A stretch of 64,000 bases of DNA from Trematomus loennbergii (GCA_012861695.1 JAAOOA010000472.1:122501-186500); one strand, 5' to 3'; shown: positions 1 through 14,972, counted from the first letter of the stretch. Notes: generated by a model from the sequence alone, not told the origin. Numbers and translations: made by a program.

Positions 1-355
1 GAGAAATCGGTGGCAAAATAAAAGTTCTGGGTAGATATTTCAGAGGTGAATTTCTAACAAAGACAATATAACCACATCGCTCACATCTTTGAAATCCAGA
101 CATCCTGTGAATGCAGCTGAATAATGTTCAGTAGATGCGGTGTCGATAAGATTATCCTCTTACAAAAGAGGAGATAGAAAGGAGAATTCAGACTGATCTG
201 TTTCCTCTCAGTGAATGAACTTTGCCTGACAGTGGAGGAATGTGTCCTCTCATAATCAACCTCTCCCTGCACTGTGGATTTTGGCAGCAGTTTGTCAAAC
301 AAATAGTAAAAAGATGTGTTAGTGTTTAAACATTGTAAACAGAAATAAACAACTG
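1..355. other. Unique AT-rich sequence, nothing recognised
   Basis: I see no repeat terminus, exon-like segment or RNA gene here. The short open frames have no recognisable protein features. Confidence 0.5.
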
Positions 356-692
356 TGTGGCAGTGGCTCAGTCAGTAGGGGGCTTGGACTGAGCTGTAGG
401 GTCGCCGGTTCAAGTCCCCGACCAGACCTAAAATATGGAGTGTGGACTGTACTTGGAGGGTCCCAGTTCACCCTGCTCTGCCGTGGTGCCCTTGAGCAAG
501 GCACCGGACACCCCCCTTCCCCCACTCCCATTGCTCCACGGGCGCTGTACAATAGCTGCCCACTGCTCCTAGTACTAGACTCCTGGTACTAGGATGGGTT
601 AAAAGCAGACACATTTCACTGTGTGTGCTGTGTGCTCTGCATGTGTGACCATTAAAGAGGGTTTCATCCCTCCCAATTCTATTCTTCTATAA
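356..692 (+). mobile_element. tRNA-derived SINE
   Basis: The 5' part has an A-box-like TGGCTCAGTCAG and a B-box GGTTCAAGTCC about 35 bases downstream, as in a tRNA-derived RNA polymerase III promoter. The body contains the teleost SINE phrases CCCTTGAGCAAGGCACC and GGATGGGTTAAAAGCAG, and it ends in a CATTAAAGAGGG-type tail. Established knowledge: such elements are moved by a partner LINE. The boundaries are approximate because I could not define a target-site duplication. An open frame on the minus strand across this element is a shadow. Confidence 0.8.
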
Positions 693-1665
693 AGCTTTTA
701 GTGTCTTCATCCTGAGTCATTCATACTGTCTTGTTGCTTTTATGAACCGATAAAACAAGTGCTGTAAATCAATACAAAAATAAAACAAAGTGGTGTAACA
801 GCAAATGCACCAAAACTGGTAAGAGAAATCAGAGCGTTTTTCACTTTTTTTAAAACATGATTTCTGAATTATTGGCCTGAAGTTTGTACATTTTCTGGCA
901 CTTAGCTAAAGCATCGACAAAGCCGCTGTCATGGAGACAGCACTGTTGTGTATAATGTGCGCTACACATATACTTGTATGGTCGTATTGTTGCTGCCGCT
1001 ATCATATTGCTAACACTATCTGTTGCTACAGTGGTAACCATGTCCTTGTGAAACTTCAAAAAACTGATGCAAGGTTCTGCAAAATGCCTTTCCGCCATTT
1101 TCACCCACCTTATCACCACACCTTATCTACAACAAATGTTCTGCACTTCTTGTGCTAGATAAGGTCTGCTATTACACCGAAGACGTGATGTTGATACTGA
1201 TGTCCAATGGTCTATACATGTAACTTGTGCAGATTTATGCGATCTCCCTTTTCACTGTCATGTGATTCATGATAAATTACGGGAGGACAATTGGGTCAAA
1301 CTTTTTTTTAAATGCATTAAGCTTTACAGGTTATTTACGAGTGTCAACGTAGAGAGCCCTTATTAAAAAAAAAGCACATTTACAGCTTGACATCCACGTG
1401 TGCTTACATCACCCCCAGGTGATCTTCAGAGTCTTACTGATCAAAAAAGCCTTTCATTTTGAGACCATACATTTTTGGTGACACCTCAGGAATTTCAAAA
1501 GAAAAAGCAGAGCCCCTCAAATTCTTTCCTCGTGGTGGACCTCAATTTACTCCCACCTCCTCAAGTCTCTGTATCCCTGCAACTTTGAAGTCCAGCCAGC
1601 AAAGGGCTTTGAAAAATCCGGCAATCTCTCCACCATGACCATGCAGCGGATTAGACATCCCTGCA
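693..1665. other. Unique intergenic sequence, nothing recognised
   Basis: The sequence is AT-rich and mixed, with no repeat termini. Opposed short frames at 850-1158 overlap on both strands and resemble no family I know. Confidence 0.45.
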
Positions 1666-1785
1666 GGACGAGAGGAGAGAGGACGGAGGGGAGAGAGGAG
1701 AGGAAAGAGGACGGAGAGGAGAGAGAGAGACGGAGAGGAGAGGAGAGAGGACGAGGGGAAAGAGGACGAGGGGCTGCAGGAGGCC
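1666..1785 (+). repeat. Purine-rich GGA/GAGA tract
   Basis: About 120 bases are almost purely G and A, built from degenerate GAGGA, GGAGAG and GAGGACG steps. Homopurine tracts of this kind can form triplex (H-DNA) structures. The arginine/glutamate-rich frame on the plus strand is a product of the base composition, not a gene. Confidence 0.8.
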
Positions 1786-4700
1786 AGTGTCTGAGCAGCA
1801 GCTCTCCCTCTGGCCAGAGCTGAGGGGGATTAGCAGCTCTGCAGAGAACAGACCTCCAGCCCTTTTTTCCCCTGAGTTCTGCAAAAACCAATTTACAGCA
1901 GAGAACTGAGGGGGGCCACTAAATCTCCCCGTAACCGCCTCCCGCCTGAACTCCAAAGCTCTGTTTTGTCACTCACAAAATCTGCTTTTGTAGGGTGGCA
2001 GAGTCTTTCAGGATGGTAAATATCAAGAGAGCGTGCATCTACAAAGGGTTTCAGGTTCAAGTTTTAGGAACTTAATTGATCAAAAGTAACATTTCAATGG
2101 TCACAGGCTGGGGACAATAAGCAGCTAAGCTCCTAATCTTCCATCAGATTTGATACGATCAGTCACGGTGGAAGTCACCCTGGAAAGTTTGTTTTCCCTT
2201 GTGGAGGCAAAACAAGGGATTATTCCGCTTTTATCGCCTCTCAGCGCAAATATTTGCCTACACTTTGGGCCGTAAATATTTCATAAGCGCTCTGCTCTCA
2301 ATAAATGTTCAAGCTATGCATTTGCTGACTCTCGGCCGACATATAATACAAGGAGAATTGAATGCACTTGTCAAGTGTACACTGTCTAAATGTGTCACTG
2401 GAAGTGCTAATGCGAAAATCTATAATCTTCTAAGAAAACCGGCGAGGAGAAAAGGCCTTTCTAGCTTCTTCTTTCAAAAAGCTTAAGTGGATTCAGGGGG
2501 CATTTAACAGTGACGTTGCATTGCTGGCATGTCTCATTGTAGTGCAACTGAGACACAATATCTCCATCTCAGGATACAATACAACCGCGCTATCAATAAG
2601 TAATAGCAACGTATCTCAGCATGGAGGAGGCAGAAACAATAGGCCTCGTTTTAAAAAGAAAAAGCCATATCCATACACTCCCCATCAGTGCTTTTCAAGT
2701 AATGGGGTCTTCTCTCTTATCTGTGACGGAAAGGAGCTTGAGGACTTTGCCCTTCATCCCTTTGTTGTTACTGAGTCTCTTGTGGAAATGGAAGATTGGC
2801 CCACAGGCGTGGGTGTGTGCGGGGGAACTAGGCGGCCGCGCAGGCACATCAGACTTGAGCGGTCTTAATAAAGCTTCCCTCTATCCACCCCCGAGATCTC
2901 CTCACCCCAATTATACGCCTGACACCTCCAGCATCCTCCATCTCCTCCCGTTTCTCACAGCCCCCCCTACAACACCATGCAGTTCCCAGCTCTGATCATG
3001 GCTCTTCCTTTGCTCAAAGCCCCAGAGGCCTGTACAATATCAGACTGCTGGTGGCTTTGTCTCACACTCTGCTTCCCGGATTGTATTAAGAACGAGTGTC
3101 AAATAGTGTTGACAAAAAGATTGCTTCTGTTCCATCACTGCATGAACTAGATAGTTTACCTAAACAATCACAAGCATATCAGAAAACCCAGTTCAACCAA
3201 GGGTCTTCATTTCGGAACATTTCATCTTGGAGAGATTTACAATTGGATTCAAACCTTTGATCTGTCGCTGTCATCAAACCCAACGAACAAAAAAACACAC
3301 TCACACTTAGGTGCAAACCTGTAGTGACATGCCTATAAAAGCTTCTCTGAAACGCTTCAGGCGATCAGGTCTGACTACTCTTCTCCTGTGATCAGCAAAT
3401 CAACTCCAGTCATACCCATTAAAGCGTGGGAAAAGAAGTGTGCATTAATCATTAAGTCAAGTGACAGAAAACTAGTCGGCAGTTTTTTCTTTATTGGGTA
3501 TTGTGTGAGTTGTATTATTAAAAAAACAGCATTGATTCAGAGATTAGGTGCTCTGAATTTTCCGTGATAGTTCATTGAATTTTGGATTCAGGCATTGGCA
3601 TTTTGGGTTAGGTTAAACCTTATCGCCACTATTTGCAGACACAAAACTACAATTGAAATTAACCAGATTAGATCCACCAGAAAAAGGTTAACTAACTTCT
3701 CTGATGAGATAACGCCTGCATGCCTGATCCCACACAATCTACGGGTGTACCAACAAGTCCTGCAGAATATTACGAAACACAGTACTGCCACTCCTGCTGT
3801 ATTCTCTTTCGTCACTTTCTGCTTTTAACTTCAGATGTATTCGAGGTCAAAGCAGACCCGCATCTGGCCAGCCATCTGTTTCCAGCCGTCCCACGAGGCG
3901 TCCTGTCATCGTTGCTCCTTGGCCCTGTCCTCTACTGTCCACATTCACGCTCGCTGGGGAAATGCCCGGCCAGACGTTATAGATTCTCAGTGATTCTACA
4001 AGTTTCAACGAAGACGTTTCGCCATTCGTCTACCGGACAACTTGACAACAGAGGATGGAAACCGTCAAACAGGTGTGGACGCCGTATTTGTATCCAATGT
4101 ACTCACAGATCAATCGATAAATTGCATATGGCACCCTTTACCCCTAGATAATTGAGAAAGAAAACGGACGGATTGATATGCAACAGGTAGCTTGGGCATA
4201 ATGGACATTTTGTAGTAGAATCACGATGCATAGAAGCAGGCATACAACTATAAACTACAATAAAACAAAGCTACCTAAGAGATACTCATTGCATGGAAGA
4301 GCACATGAAACCAGTTTCTTCCTGATAGAAATTGCAATAGTGTTGCAATGCTTAAAGCTCCTGAGAACATGGCTTCTATAATATGATATCATCCTGAATT
4401 AATGAGCAACAATACAAGTACAAGTTCAACTTCATAAGGAGGACACACTGCTAGTTTTACTCATAAAGAGTTTAATCAAATGCATCTCATCTGATTCATC
4501 ATGAGTCGGTGGATTGATAAGATTTGATTGACAGTAGCCTGGCACCGCAAGCAGACAACCTCAATTCTCGTCAGATTCATCAACTGTCATCAATGGAGCC
4601 TCGCCAACTTCAATTAGTGAGAATCTCTCGGAGAGGAAGACAAATAGAGAAGTCTTTCATGTGGAGTAACCGCAACTGGTCCAACTGGCAGCTGATAGTG

Positions 4701-6245
4701 TTTTCATAACTGCCTGTTGAACCTAGTAAAAGTAGTTTGGTGCACAACAATACAACATTGCATAACAAACCGTGACCACAATTATCCCATTATTTGCAAT
4801 GCATTTGTTATATAATGCTGAGTTTGCCAGGAGAGTAAAAGTGTGCCAAACATTGAAAAGTTTAATCCCTGCCTTTTAGACTAGTAGATAAATTGAGTAG
4901 ATTTAAAAAGCTTCTTCAGAGGCAGTTTTTCCACAAAGCATCCATTAATGAAGTGTCCTCTGCGGATGTCTCCTTAGAGTCGACCATGATTTGGATGTAA
5001 TGTGACAATCTAAATAGTGCATTTAAGAGATCGGTAAACAAGAGACTCCAAGTCGCCCCAAATGAAATCTTCTTCAATATTTTATCAGACAAGATCCACT
5101 TGAGACAGAAACAGCATTTGTACTGTACCTTAGCTTTCAAACAGTGCTCCGCCGAGCAGGTGAGTACAGCAGGTTGGAGCAGGCTGGATGAGACAGCAGC
5201 TGTCAGTGTATCTGTGAAGGAGAAATAATTCAGTGTTACATCTCTCTCTCTCTTTAAGGCAGGATAGCTCACACTGAAGCAACCTGAGTCTTTATGAGCC
5301 GTCAGAGCAATGACGTTGAATCCTTCTTCAAAGAAGTCCAAAATAAGAATTGTAACGACAAACTATTATAACAGGATATTCGCTTTCAAACGCCAAAATC
5401 TGACATAAAAATGTGGCTATGAACTCCGTGGAAGAGACATGGTTGGTGATGTTTGCGTGACAACAGGTACTTTTGTAATAAGTGAACCAAATCTTTGACG
5501 AATCCCAATCTGATGAGGACATCTAAAGTCACAATCTGCTCTGGTAATCTGCTCCCAGGAACATGTGCTCACCTTTCCAGTTCTCAAAACTCTTAACTAA
5601 GCTTCACGATAGAAACATTCGATCTGCAGGCTAAGTAACTATCTCACTGGGCTCAATAAGCAATTTGCTCTGCTTTTGAAGAAGTCGTCTCCCGAACATA
5701 TAGCAAATGTATTTCATTTCCTGCTCCATAAAGTCACTGCTGATTAGTTTTCAATTGAACATTAAGCATAAAAATGCAATCAGAGGTTTAATTTCACACC
5801 AAATCTCAGAGGGGTTTATGTGCCAAATTAAAATGGAGAAAACCATCACAAAAGGCATATTTTTACTGTAATTTGAGAGATTCATTAACTAAGCCATTGT
5901 TCCGGAAAATATGTCTTTCTGTGCAGCTTATCCGTACACCTGAAGACAGTTGGCCATAATCCTCTATTAAGCCTGGAGTTTCTATGGAATAGTGCGGGGG
6001 AGAAATAAACGTGTATACTATTGCAGGATATATTTGTAATACACGTCAAGACTGCAAAAGAAAGGAAATGGCCGTGGCAAGTTGAGAGTGTATTGAGACG
6101 GGAACACCGATAATTACGTAGGGTTCCCTATTTAACGGGTTGAAGCACCATGGCACACAACAATTTGTGACAGAAAAAGATCTTGGTTACATGTTTAACT
6201 GTAGGCCTACAATTAAAAGATATACACCAAAATTGTATGCCAATA
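1786..6245. other. Unique intergenic sequence, no gene recognised
   Basis: No transposon ends or long simple repeats are visible. A 141-codon minus-strand frame lies at 4916-5341, but I cannot connect it to any protein family. The stretch 3840-4110 is more GC-balanced than its surroundings and could be a conserved non-coding block. That is a guess from composition only. Confidence 0.4.
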
Positions 6246-7079
6246 CCCTCAGTAGGGCTGTACCCGAATATTCGTTCGTTGGAGTACTATTCGGGTTTCA
6301 ATTTCGTTATTATTTGTTACTTTCTCCGTCTTTATATGTAGATATGACTTTTCTCCGTTAATCTCTGTCACGTTGTTTCCATAGCAACAACAACTTCCTG
6401 TCAACAGCACTAACTCTCCTTCAAAATAAAAGCATGTCCATACAAAATAGGAAGCCAAGCCAAATTACACTTAAGACATATACACCTGCAACGAAAGTAA
6501 CAAACACAATATCCTTTTCATTTCAAAGAACACAAATTGGGTGTATACATTAACAAATAACTATAAAACAACAATATGTAGAATAACTAAATGAATGCCG
6601 TGAATAAACCGCAATACACGTGTTGAAGCGGTTCGCTGCTGATTACTATGCCCTAAGAAGACTTCCCGCCCATAGTTACCATGGTTACCCTTCTGTTTAT
6701 TCTCCGCTGTGGCTTTCTTTCTCCCTCCCCGAGGCAAGCGTTTGCTCCCGCTGCTTTAATTCAATGCAATCCCTCCCCGTCGAGGCAAGCACTGTAATTA
6801 TCTCCGGTTAGTCCACCAGCAGATGACAAACACCCACCTCTCCGCCTCTTCCAAGGAACGATGGGAACGGGCGGCAGAGTCTCAGTTTCAGTTTCTTTCG
6901 CCGGTCAAGATGTCCGTTAAAGTTTAAATCTTCCGGACAAAATGAGAAAAGTGCCGGTCAAAGGTCTTCTTTGTTATTTATTGAGCTTAAAACAAATGAA
7001 TAACGACTCTATATAATAAAACACGGAGGACGGAGATCTCTTTTTCTCCCCCTCTTCTGACAGCCCAGCAGCTGATCAG
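6246..7079. other. Unclassified sequence, possibly old transposon debris
   Basis: The segment opens with CAGTAGGGCTGTACCCGAA, which resembles the 5' terminus of some hAT elements. I could find no matching inverted terminus or 8-base target duplication, so the call stays open. The remainder is pyrimidine-rich in part and AT-rich in part. Confidence 0.25.
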
Positions 7080-7265
7080 AGCACGTCTCCCTCTCCTGCA
7101 GGGGGCGTGGTCAGCAGAATCAGACCCGTAGACAGCAAACAGCACATAGAGCGAAATGAGGCATGGCTAAAATGCATGATCTGTTTGGTATTTTGAAAAC
7201 AGAAACGTATAAATATACCTATGGCCCTACAATATATCATTTAAATATAGCATGATAGGTCCACT
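7080..7265. mobile_element. 3' end fragment of a Kolobok/T2-like MITE
   Basis: The last ~120 bases (GAGGCATGGCTAAAATGC through GCATGATAGGTCCACT, followed by TTAA at 7266-7269) match the right end of the full-length elements at 35.4 and 42.1 kb. The left part is diverged or absent, so this is a truncated older copy. TTAA is the duplicated target of Kolobok/T2 and piggyBac elements, and the AGTGGACC terminus next to it fits the T2-like TTAAAG pattern. Confidence 0.7.
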
Positions 7266-7269
7266 TTAA

Positions 7270-9192
<1,923 letters not shown>

Positions 9193-9289
9193 CTAATCAG
9201 CTGAGCCCACTGTAGGAAGATTTAGTTGTTCATTATCCCAGATCAAAACTCCAGGGGGCCTTATAGTCTGAGGATCAGCATCGGAAGCT

Positions 9290-9968
9290 TCTTGAGATCA
9301 TCCAGAGCTCAGGATTATTACGTTACACAAACTTCTTGCTTGGTACCTTTCCTATTAGCACTAAATTGTTTGTTTACTCAGTCAGCCTTAATTAGACAAT
9401 TCATTATTTGGCCACAGGAATATTAGCTCGTTGTATGAGATGTGGAAATTGAGATTTAATGTAAATGTGAACTATGTTTTCTGAATAGTTTTTCCTAGAG
9501 TTTCTTTTTTTAAATCAGTTAAATAGAAGGCTGATATCGGTCTATATCCAAGACAAAGTAATCAAGCAGGTCTCAGTGCAGCAAGTTTGCAAAGTTCAAA
9601 ATATCTTATATGCTATGAAGTTAGTTTGAGATCTTCCAAAGCTCAGGATCATTACGTTACAAAAACGTATTGCTTGGTACCTTTCCTATTAGCACTAAAT
9701 TGTTAGCCTTAATTAGTCAAATAATGATGTGGCCACAGAACTATTAGCTCGTTGATACTTTACTCTACTTGTATGAGATGTGGAAATTGAGATTTAATGT
9801 AAATGTAAACTAGGTTTGTTGAGTAGCTATTCCTAAAGTTTAAATTTGGCAATCTGTATCCAATCAAATCAATCTCAGGCATTTTCTTGGATTAAAAACA
9901 AAAATATATAGCAGTGCTGCAAGGTTGCAAAGTTCAAAATATGTTATATGCTAGGAAGTTAGCTTTGA
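9290..9968 (+). repeat. Diverged tandem duplication, ~340-bp unit x2
   Basis: Copy 1 (about 9290-9630) and copy 2 (about 9628-9968) share the ordered blocks GAGATC..TCCA.AGCTCAGGAT, GCTTGGTACCTTTCC, TTAGCACTAAATTGTT, TTGAGATTTAATGTAAATGT and GCAAAGTTCAAAATAT. By eye they are roughly 80-85% identical, with small indels. The unit has no transposon termini. It contains AT-rich homeobox-type cores such as TTAATTAG. It begins about 100 bp after the long CA array. Confidence 0.85.
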
Positions 9969-11434
9969 AACCTATAATGTTTGCTATGTTATGGACTCAG
10001 TGAAGTCAGTTTGGATCAGACTTGCAAATGTCTTTATTCAGGGGTCTTATAGAAAGAACACTATGAAGCCTCTGAAGTTTAGTGCCTGTTCAAGCTGGAA
10101 AAAGTCAGCCTCAAATATCCCCGCCACACCGATAGGGATAATTCAGATGTGCATGTGATGATGAATTCTCCATTTCAGTCCTGTGACCTTTTTTCTCATT
10201 TTACTTGAGGAGATCTGAGACGTTTAAATGGCATCCAGCCATTGCAGATCTTGGATGAGGACACACTTGTTATTAATAATTACAGTTGTCCTTTGGAAAC
10301 TCATCAAAATCAGACCCATGTGAGCCCTAGATCGCTGCTCAAATATCACCATACGTCAGCAAATCTGGAAAAAGTCAAACCTCCGAGCCATATTGAGAAA
10401 GCACAATGCTTTATAATTTAGTGGCTGGCTTACTGGCAAAAAGGGAAACAATTACTCTGGAAGAAGACAATTAAGTTAAAGTTCAATGCTCTGTAATTCA
10501 TTCCAAGGCTAAAAACAGTGACTTAATGCAGTTTATTTTATTACTTTGATTGTTTTTACACATTTTACTTCAACTTTATCATTTAATGCATCTATTCCTC
10601 TGTATTTTGACATTTTGTAAGGCCTTTAGTGTGCCATTGTTCTTGTGTTTATATTCCTGCTGTCTTATTAGTGGAATGTGTTTTCCCAGCTGAGAGCCTT
10701 GTACCAACTAGGCATGATCACACTGAATTCATTAAAGTAACTACTGAGATAGGAACAGAGCAACATCGCTGCAATTCAGTCAGACAGAAGAGCTTGTAAA
10801 CAAACAGATTGGCTGGACTATAAAAGACTGGATTCGGTGGAAACAAAGAGTGAATGCACCTCAGAAAATGTACTACGAACTGAACCACAAAATCGTTGTA
10901 TATCTGTCATGGATATTTAAATGGACTTTGGTAATGTTTGATATCACTGGCCTTTGTTTTTCATTCAAATACAGCCTCTGTCTAAAACCTGTAGGACCTG
11001 TATGGTGACTGATTGTGAACTTGGTTAGTGGAAGACTGTTATTACAGATGCAAATGATGATCACAACTGCACGAATAACACCCTGCCGGTATGAGAAATA
11101 AGTTTGCCCTTAGCTTTAAGCCTGTAAAACACTTATTGGTTGATTTATATAATGGCCATTGTGCATTTAGTCTAAATCCAGCCGAGGAACTGGGGGAGTG
11201 CCTTCAACCCAAATGCAACATCAACAGCCGGTGATCATCTGGCAGACAGACCACACCGCTGCCCTTTCCTCCTCTCAGCTGTCTATTAAAAGGAAAACAT
11301 GTGGTCGAGTGTCTTGTTTCAGAGAAAGTGAAAACACACGCCCGCTGAGGTGCCCGGTGAAGCAGAGAGTCGGGCATGTTGTGACTCGGAGTGTCTCTCC
11401 CCCTCACTCTGTATCACCACACGGGGTAGGGCAG
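9969..11434. other. Unique intergenic sequence, nothing recognised
   Basis: No repeat termini, RNA genes or coding exons are visible in this AT-rich interval. Confidence 0.45.
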
Positions 11435-11640
11435 GGGTGTCCAAACTACGGCCCAGGGACCATTTTGAATCGGCCCTCAGCTAATTCAAAAAGTATAATG
11501 GAGTATGGCCCTCAAATGAAACTTGTGCTTGTCTTATATTGATTGAAATATACAAATATATTACACAGTAGTATTCATGTGTTAATACCACTTTTCAAAT
11601 AAACTCTGTCAATTAAAGTTGGAAAACTGTTCTGTAATAT
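11435..11640 (+). mobile_element. hAT (Charlie-like) 5' end fragment
   Basis: The sequence begins CAGGGGTGTCCAAACTACGGCCC. This belongs to the same terminus class as the complete hAT MITE at 28.1 kb and continues with GGCCCTCA motifs typical of those elements. No opposite terminus is visible, so it is probably a truncated copy. The right boundary is approximate. Confidence 0.6.
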
Positions 11641-13783
11641 CTTAGTTGACTAGGCAGCGCCACCCCTCCCTCGACTCCCACTGAAGAAAATCAATCAGTA
11701 TTCAGGTCATGCCACAGGGACGCCCCCCGTCTAAACAAATGACCTCTGATCCCTCCAGGGTTTTCTTCAGTGAGCGTGACAGGGATTTGTCTGTGCTGCC
11801 AGTGTCCGCTGCTTGTCCGACGCTAACAAAGTCCTCGTGCTGAAGGAGGGGGGTGGGGGGGGGGTTGGGGCGACCTGACCCTGTCCACCTTCGACACCAT
11901 AAATCCAGCTGAGGAGTTCAAGGTGGCCTGACCTGCATCCGACCCCGTCTCTGGAAACACGGCTACAAGCTCCTGCTGAGCCTTTCCCCCTCACCGCCCC
12001 ACAGCAGAATAAAACAGAGTGATCTTGTTTTCCACGGGTGCAAAAACAACACATCCATTCACGCATATTTCCTCCTTCACCTTACTCTGTGACATCCGAA
12101 CAGTTGGGAATCCTTGTTTCTGTCATGGGAAGTGCACGAGGGGGCAGAATTAGCATAGCGTAATTACTCGGGGGGGGAAAGATCCAGACTCCAAGGAGCA
12201 AGACATAACCCATCATTTGCCATTGTGCTTCCCTATGCAATTGACAGTCGGTCTATGATATTGGAGATAAATGTCTGAATTCAGGCTGTTAGTTTAACTG
12301 ATGGTGCATTCAGTATGATAATAACCACGCTCTTGCACACAGTGAATCTGATGAGCAGTCTTGCAATAGCTCTTCACTACCTTCCCTCCGCTCCGTGGGG
12401 TATTATCATGCTAATCTAAAAGAGGAGAAGAAAAAATACATCTCAGTGAATGAGGAAATATAATAGGAAGCAGGGACCTCTGGAAGCGCGAGGAGACAAA
12501 GAGGATATTCACCCGCTCCGCCTGAGCAAAGCAGGGGTGACAAATGGACACGGACATTATGCTGGCTGGTTAATTAAAAGAACATAGCCTAATTAAAAAG
12601 ATCTTCCCGGTGAATGGACCGCCACGTCCCAGTAACTGACCTGTGTCTGCCGCACATGTTGGGCTCCGAGCAGTCTCTGTGTCTTTCACGCATTTAATTT
12701 TCACATCAGAGGGGCTTTGACAGTGGGGCGCGCTGCAGGAAGTGCGCCAGATCACAGTGGGGGTGCTGGTGCTGGTTGAATGATTCATGATTTCCATTAG
12801 ACAGTCAATGAAACTTGCACAAGAGATTTGATTAAATGTAATTCCACATTTCTTTCTGACATGCCAGTGATGCAGACACTTGAGTTTAATGAGGAACTGT
12901 GACGCTTTTAAACAAGTGAGAGCTTGATTTGGTACAGGACAATACAAAGAATTTACTATTTCTGACATTCGGGAGTCACCATCTGTCTTTTGATAAGAGG
13001 CTTTCCTTCAATACCACAAAGCGTAGTGCGCCATTTATGACGTTTGACATATTTCTGGGTATTTAAAGTGTAGCTTTATAAATATGTAAACCTAATTTTG
13101 TCAGTCCCTAAATATTACAATACAAACACAACCTTTAACTATTTAAGTAACATAACATTTCCCTGAAAACATCCCAAAGAAAAAATATATAAAACTGATA
13201 AAAAGTGATATTCATGGCTATTGAATTGCTATAGATTTTTGAAAAAGTGAGTGTTTTTGTGCTCATTGACTTTTTCAACGGGATGCATCCTCCAGCAAAA
13301 AAAAGTTAGTTTGAGTAAAACTTCTCCCACAGCAGAAAGCAACACACTGTGAAGGCTGTGGGTAACTTTTTAATACATCGGACTGCATGCCCCACAGACC
13401 AGCTGGACTCAGAGGGGGATCTGACACATTATACCTGCCTATATCGGTGGAAGGAAGGATTGTTAATGGATAAGAAGAGGCAACGTATCCAAAAATAATG
13501 GCCGTTTTCATGAATGGAATCACCGTGCTTCTGTGTGACTGCATCATTGGTCGAATACATGCAATGGGTCTTAATTCATTAACATAATACATTTCTATCA
13601 TATGAGAAATCAATATCTCTCATATCAGACATCAATATCTATCATATGTTTTTGGATATTGTATTATTATAATATTCAATAACTATCATCTTTCCCTGGT
13701 TTTAAAGGCTGCATTCAAGTAAAGTGACATACATTTTCAGAATTCACCATATTGTTCTATTAATTAGCCTTTTTCCCAACAAG
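11641..13783. other. Unique sequence with a possible conserved block at 12.48-12.97 kb
   Basis: The interval is repeat-free apart from G runs near 11.86 and 12.17 kb. The stretch 12480-12970 is balanced in composition and rich in homeobox-type ATTAAA/TTAATTAA cores, which is the texture of vertebrate conserved non-coding elements. This is inference from texture only. A 132-codon minus-strand frame at 12570-12968 has no recognisable domain. Confidence 0.3.
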
Positions 13784-14608
13784 CCTCACTACTGAAGCCC
13801 TCACTACTGAAGACACCTCACTACTGAGGCCCTCACTACTGAAGACACCTCACTACTGATGACATCACTACTGAGGCCCTCACTACTGAAGACACCTCAC
13901 TACTGAAGCCCTCACTACTGAAGACACCTCACTACTGAGGCCCTCACTACTGAAGACACCTCACTACTGATGACATCACTACTGAGGCCCTCACTACTGA
14001 AGACACCTCACTACTGAAGACACCTCACTACTGAAGAGACCTCACTACTGAAGCCCTCACTACTGAAGCCCTCACTACTGAAGACACCTCACTACTGAAG
14101 ACCTCACTACTGAAGACACCTCACTACTGAAGACCTCACTACTGAAGCCCTCACTACTGAAGCCCTCACTACTGAGGCCCTCACTACTGAAGACACCTCA
14201 CGACTGAAGCCCTCACTACTGAAGACCTCACTACTGAGGCCCTCACTACTGAGGCCCTCACTACTGAAGACCTCACTACTGAAGCCCTCACTACTGAAGC
14301 CCTCACTACTGAAGACCTCACTACTGAAGCCCTCACTACTGAAGCCCTCACTACTGAAGACACCTCACTACTGAAGACACCTCACTACTGAAGACACCTC
14401 ACTACTGAGGCCCTCACTACTGAGGCCCTCACTACTGAAGACACCTCACTACTGAAGACACCTCACTACTGAGGCCCTCACTACTGAAGACCTCACTACT
14501 GAAGCCCTCACTACTGAGGCCCTCACTACTGAAGCCCTCACTACTGAGGCCCTCACTACTGAAGACCTCACTACTGAAGCCCTCACTACTGAAGCCTCAC
14601 TACTGAAG
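13784..14608 (+). repeat. CTCACTACTGAAG minisatellite, ~825 bp
   Basis: About fifty units share the core CTCACTACTGA, followed by one of a few short linkers: AGCCC, GGCCC, AGACC, AGACACC or TGACA. Unit lengths of about 15 and 17 bases alternate, so the reading frame is not kept and the array is not coding. Near the left end a seven-unit block with the linkers AGCCC, AGACACC, GGCCC, AGACACC, TGACA, GGCCC and AGACACC occurs twice in a row, showing higher-order duplication. Confidence 0.95.
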
Positions 14609-14972
14609 AAAGTGTGAGTGTAGGCCCCTCATTACTTTCACCCAGCCACCTGTCTCCGAGATGTGACATCAAAGTAATAGCGTGGTTGGGCGGGAGGGGT
14701 TGGGCTTTGTTTACCACCAAGTTGCTTTTCATACCGTCAGTCACCAGAAAGAGTCCCTCAGGGAGGAAGAGGACGGTGGAGAAAGGAAAGCAATGAAGAG
14801 GGATCAAACAGCCGACATGGATCCATTGGCCGGACTCAGGAAGTGACACGTGTGACGGAGCTGGAGGTGATTTGTTGTGTTTGTGTGTCGCTCTTTGAGG
14901 ATATAGGTTTACAGCCTCGGAGTGAATTAATGAACATGTTTACCAGCCCTGAGCAGTCATCCACATCACTGA

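Noticed and set aside
360..432. Possible functional tRNA gene
   Set aside because: The A and B boxes belong to a SINE head: the cloverleaf does not complete and the sequence continues into a SINE body.
4916..5341. 141-codon minus-strand frame with a plausible-looking amino acid mix
   Set aside because: No domain or family was recognised, no splice sites fit its ends convincingly, and frames of this length arise by chance in 64 kb.
6250..6310. Possible left end of an hAT element (CAGTAGGGCTGTACCCG)
   Set aside because: No matching right terminus or 8-base target duplication was found within the next kilobase.
13784..14608. Possible CRISPR-like array of regularly spaced repeats
   Set aside because: The 'spacers' are only 4-7 bases and drawn from a handful of variants. 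It is a eukaryotic minisatellite. The same reasoning excludes the 37-bp array at 43.2 kb.
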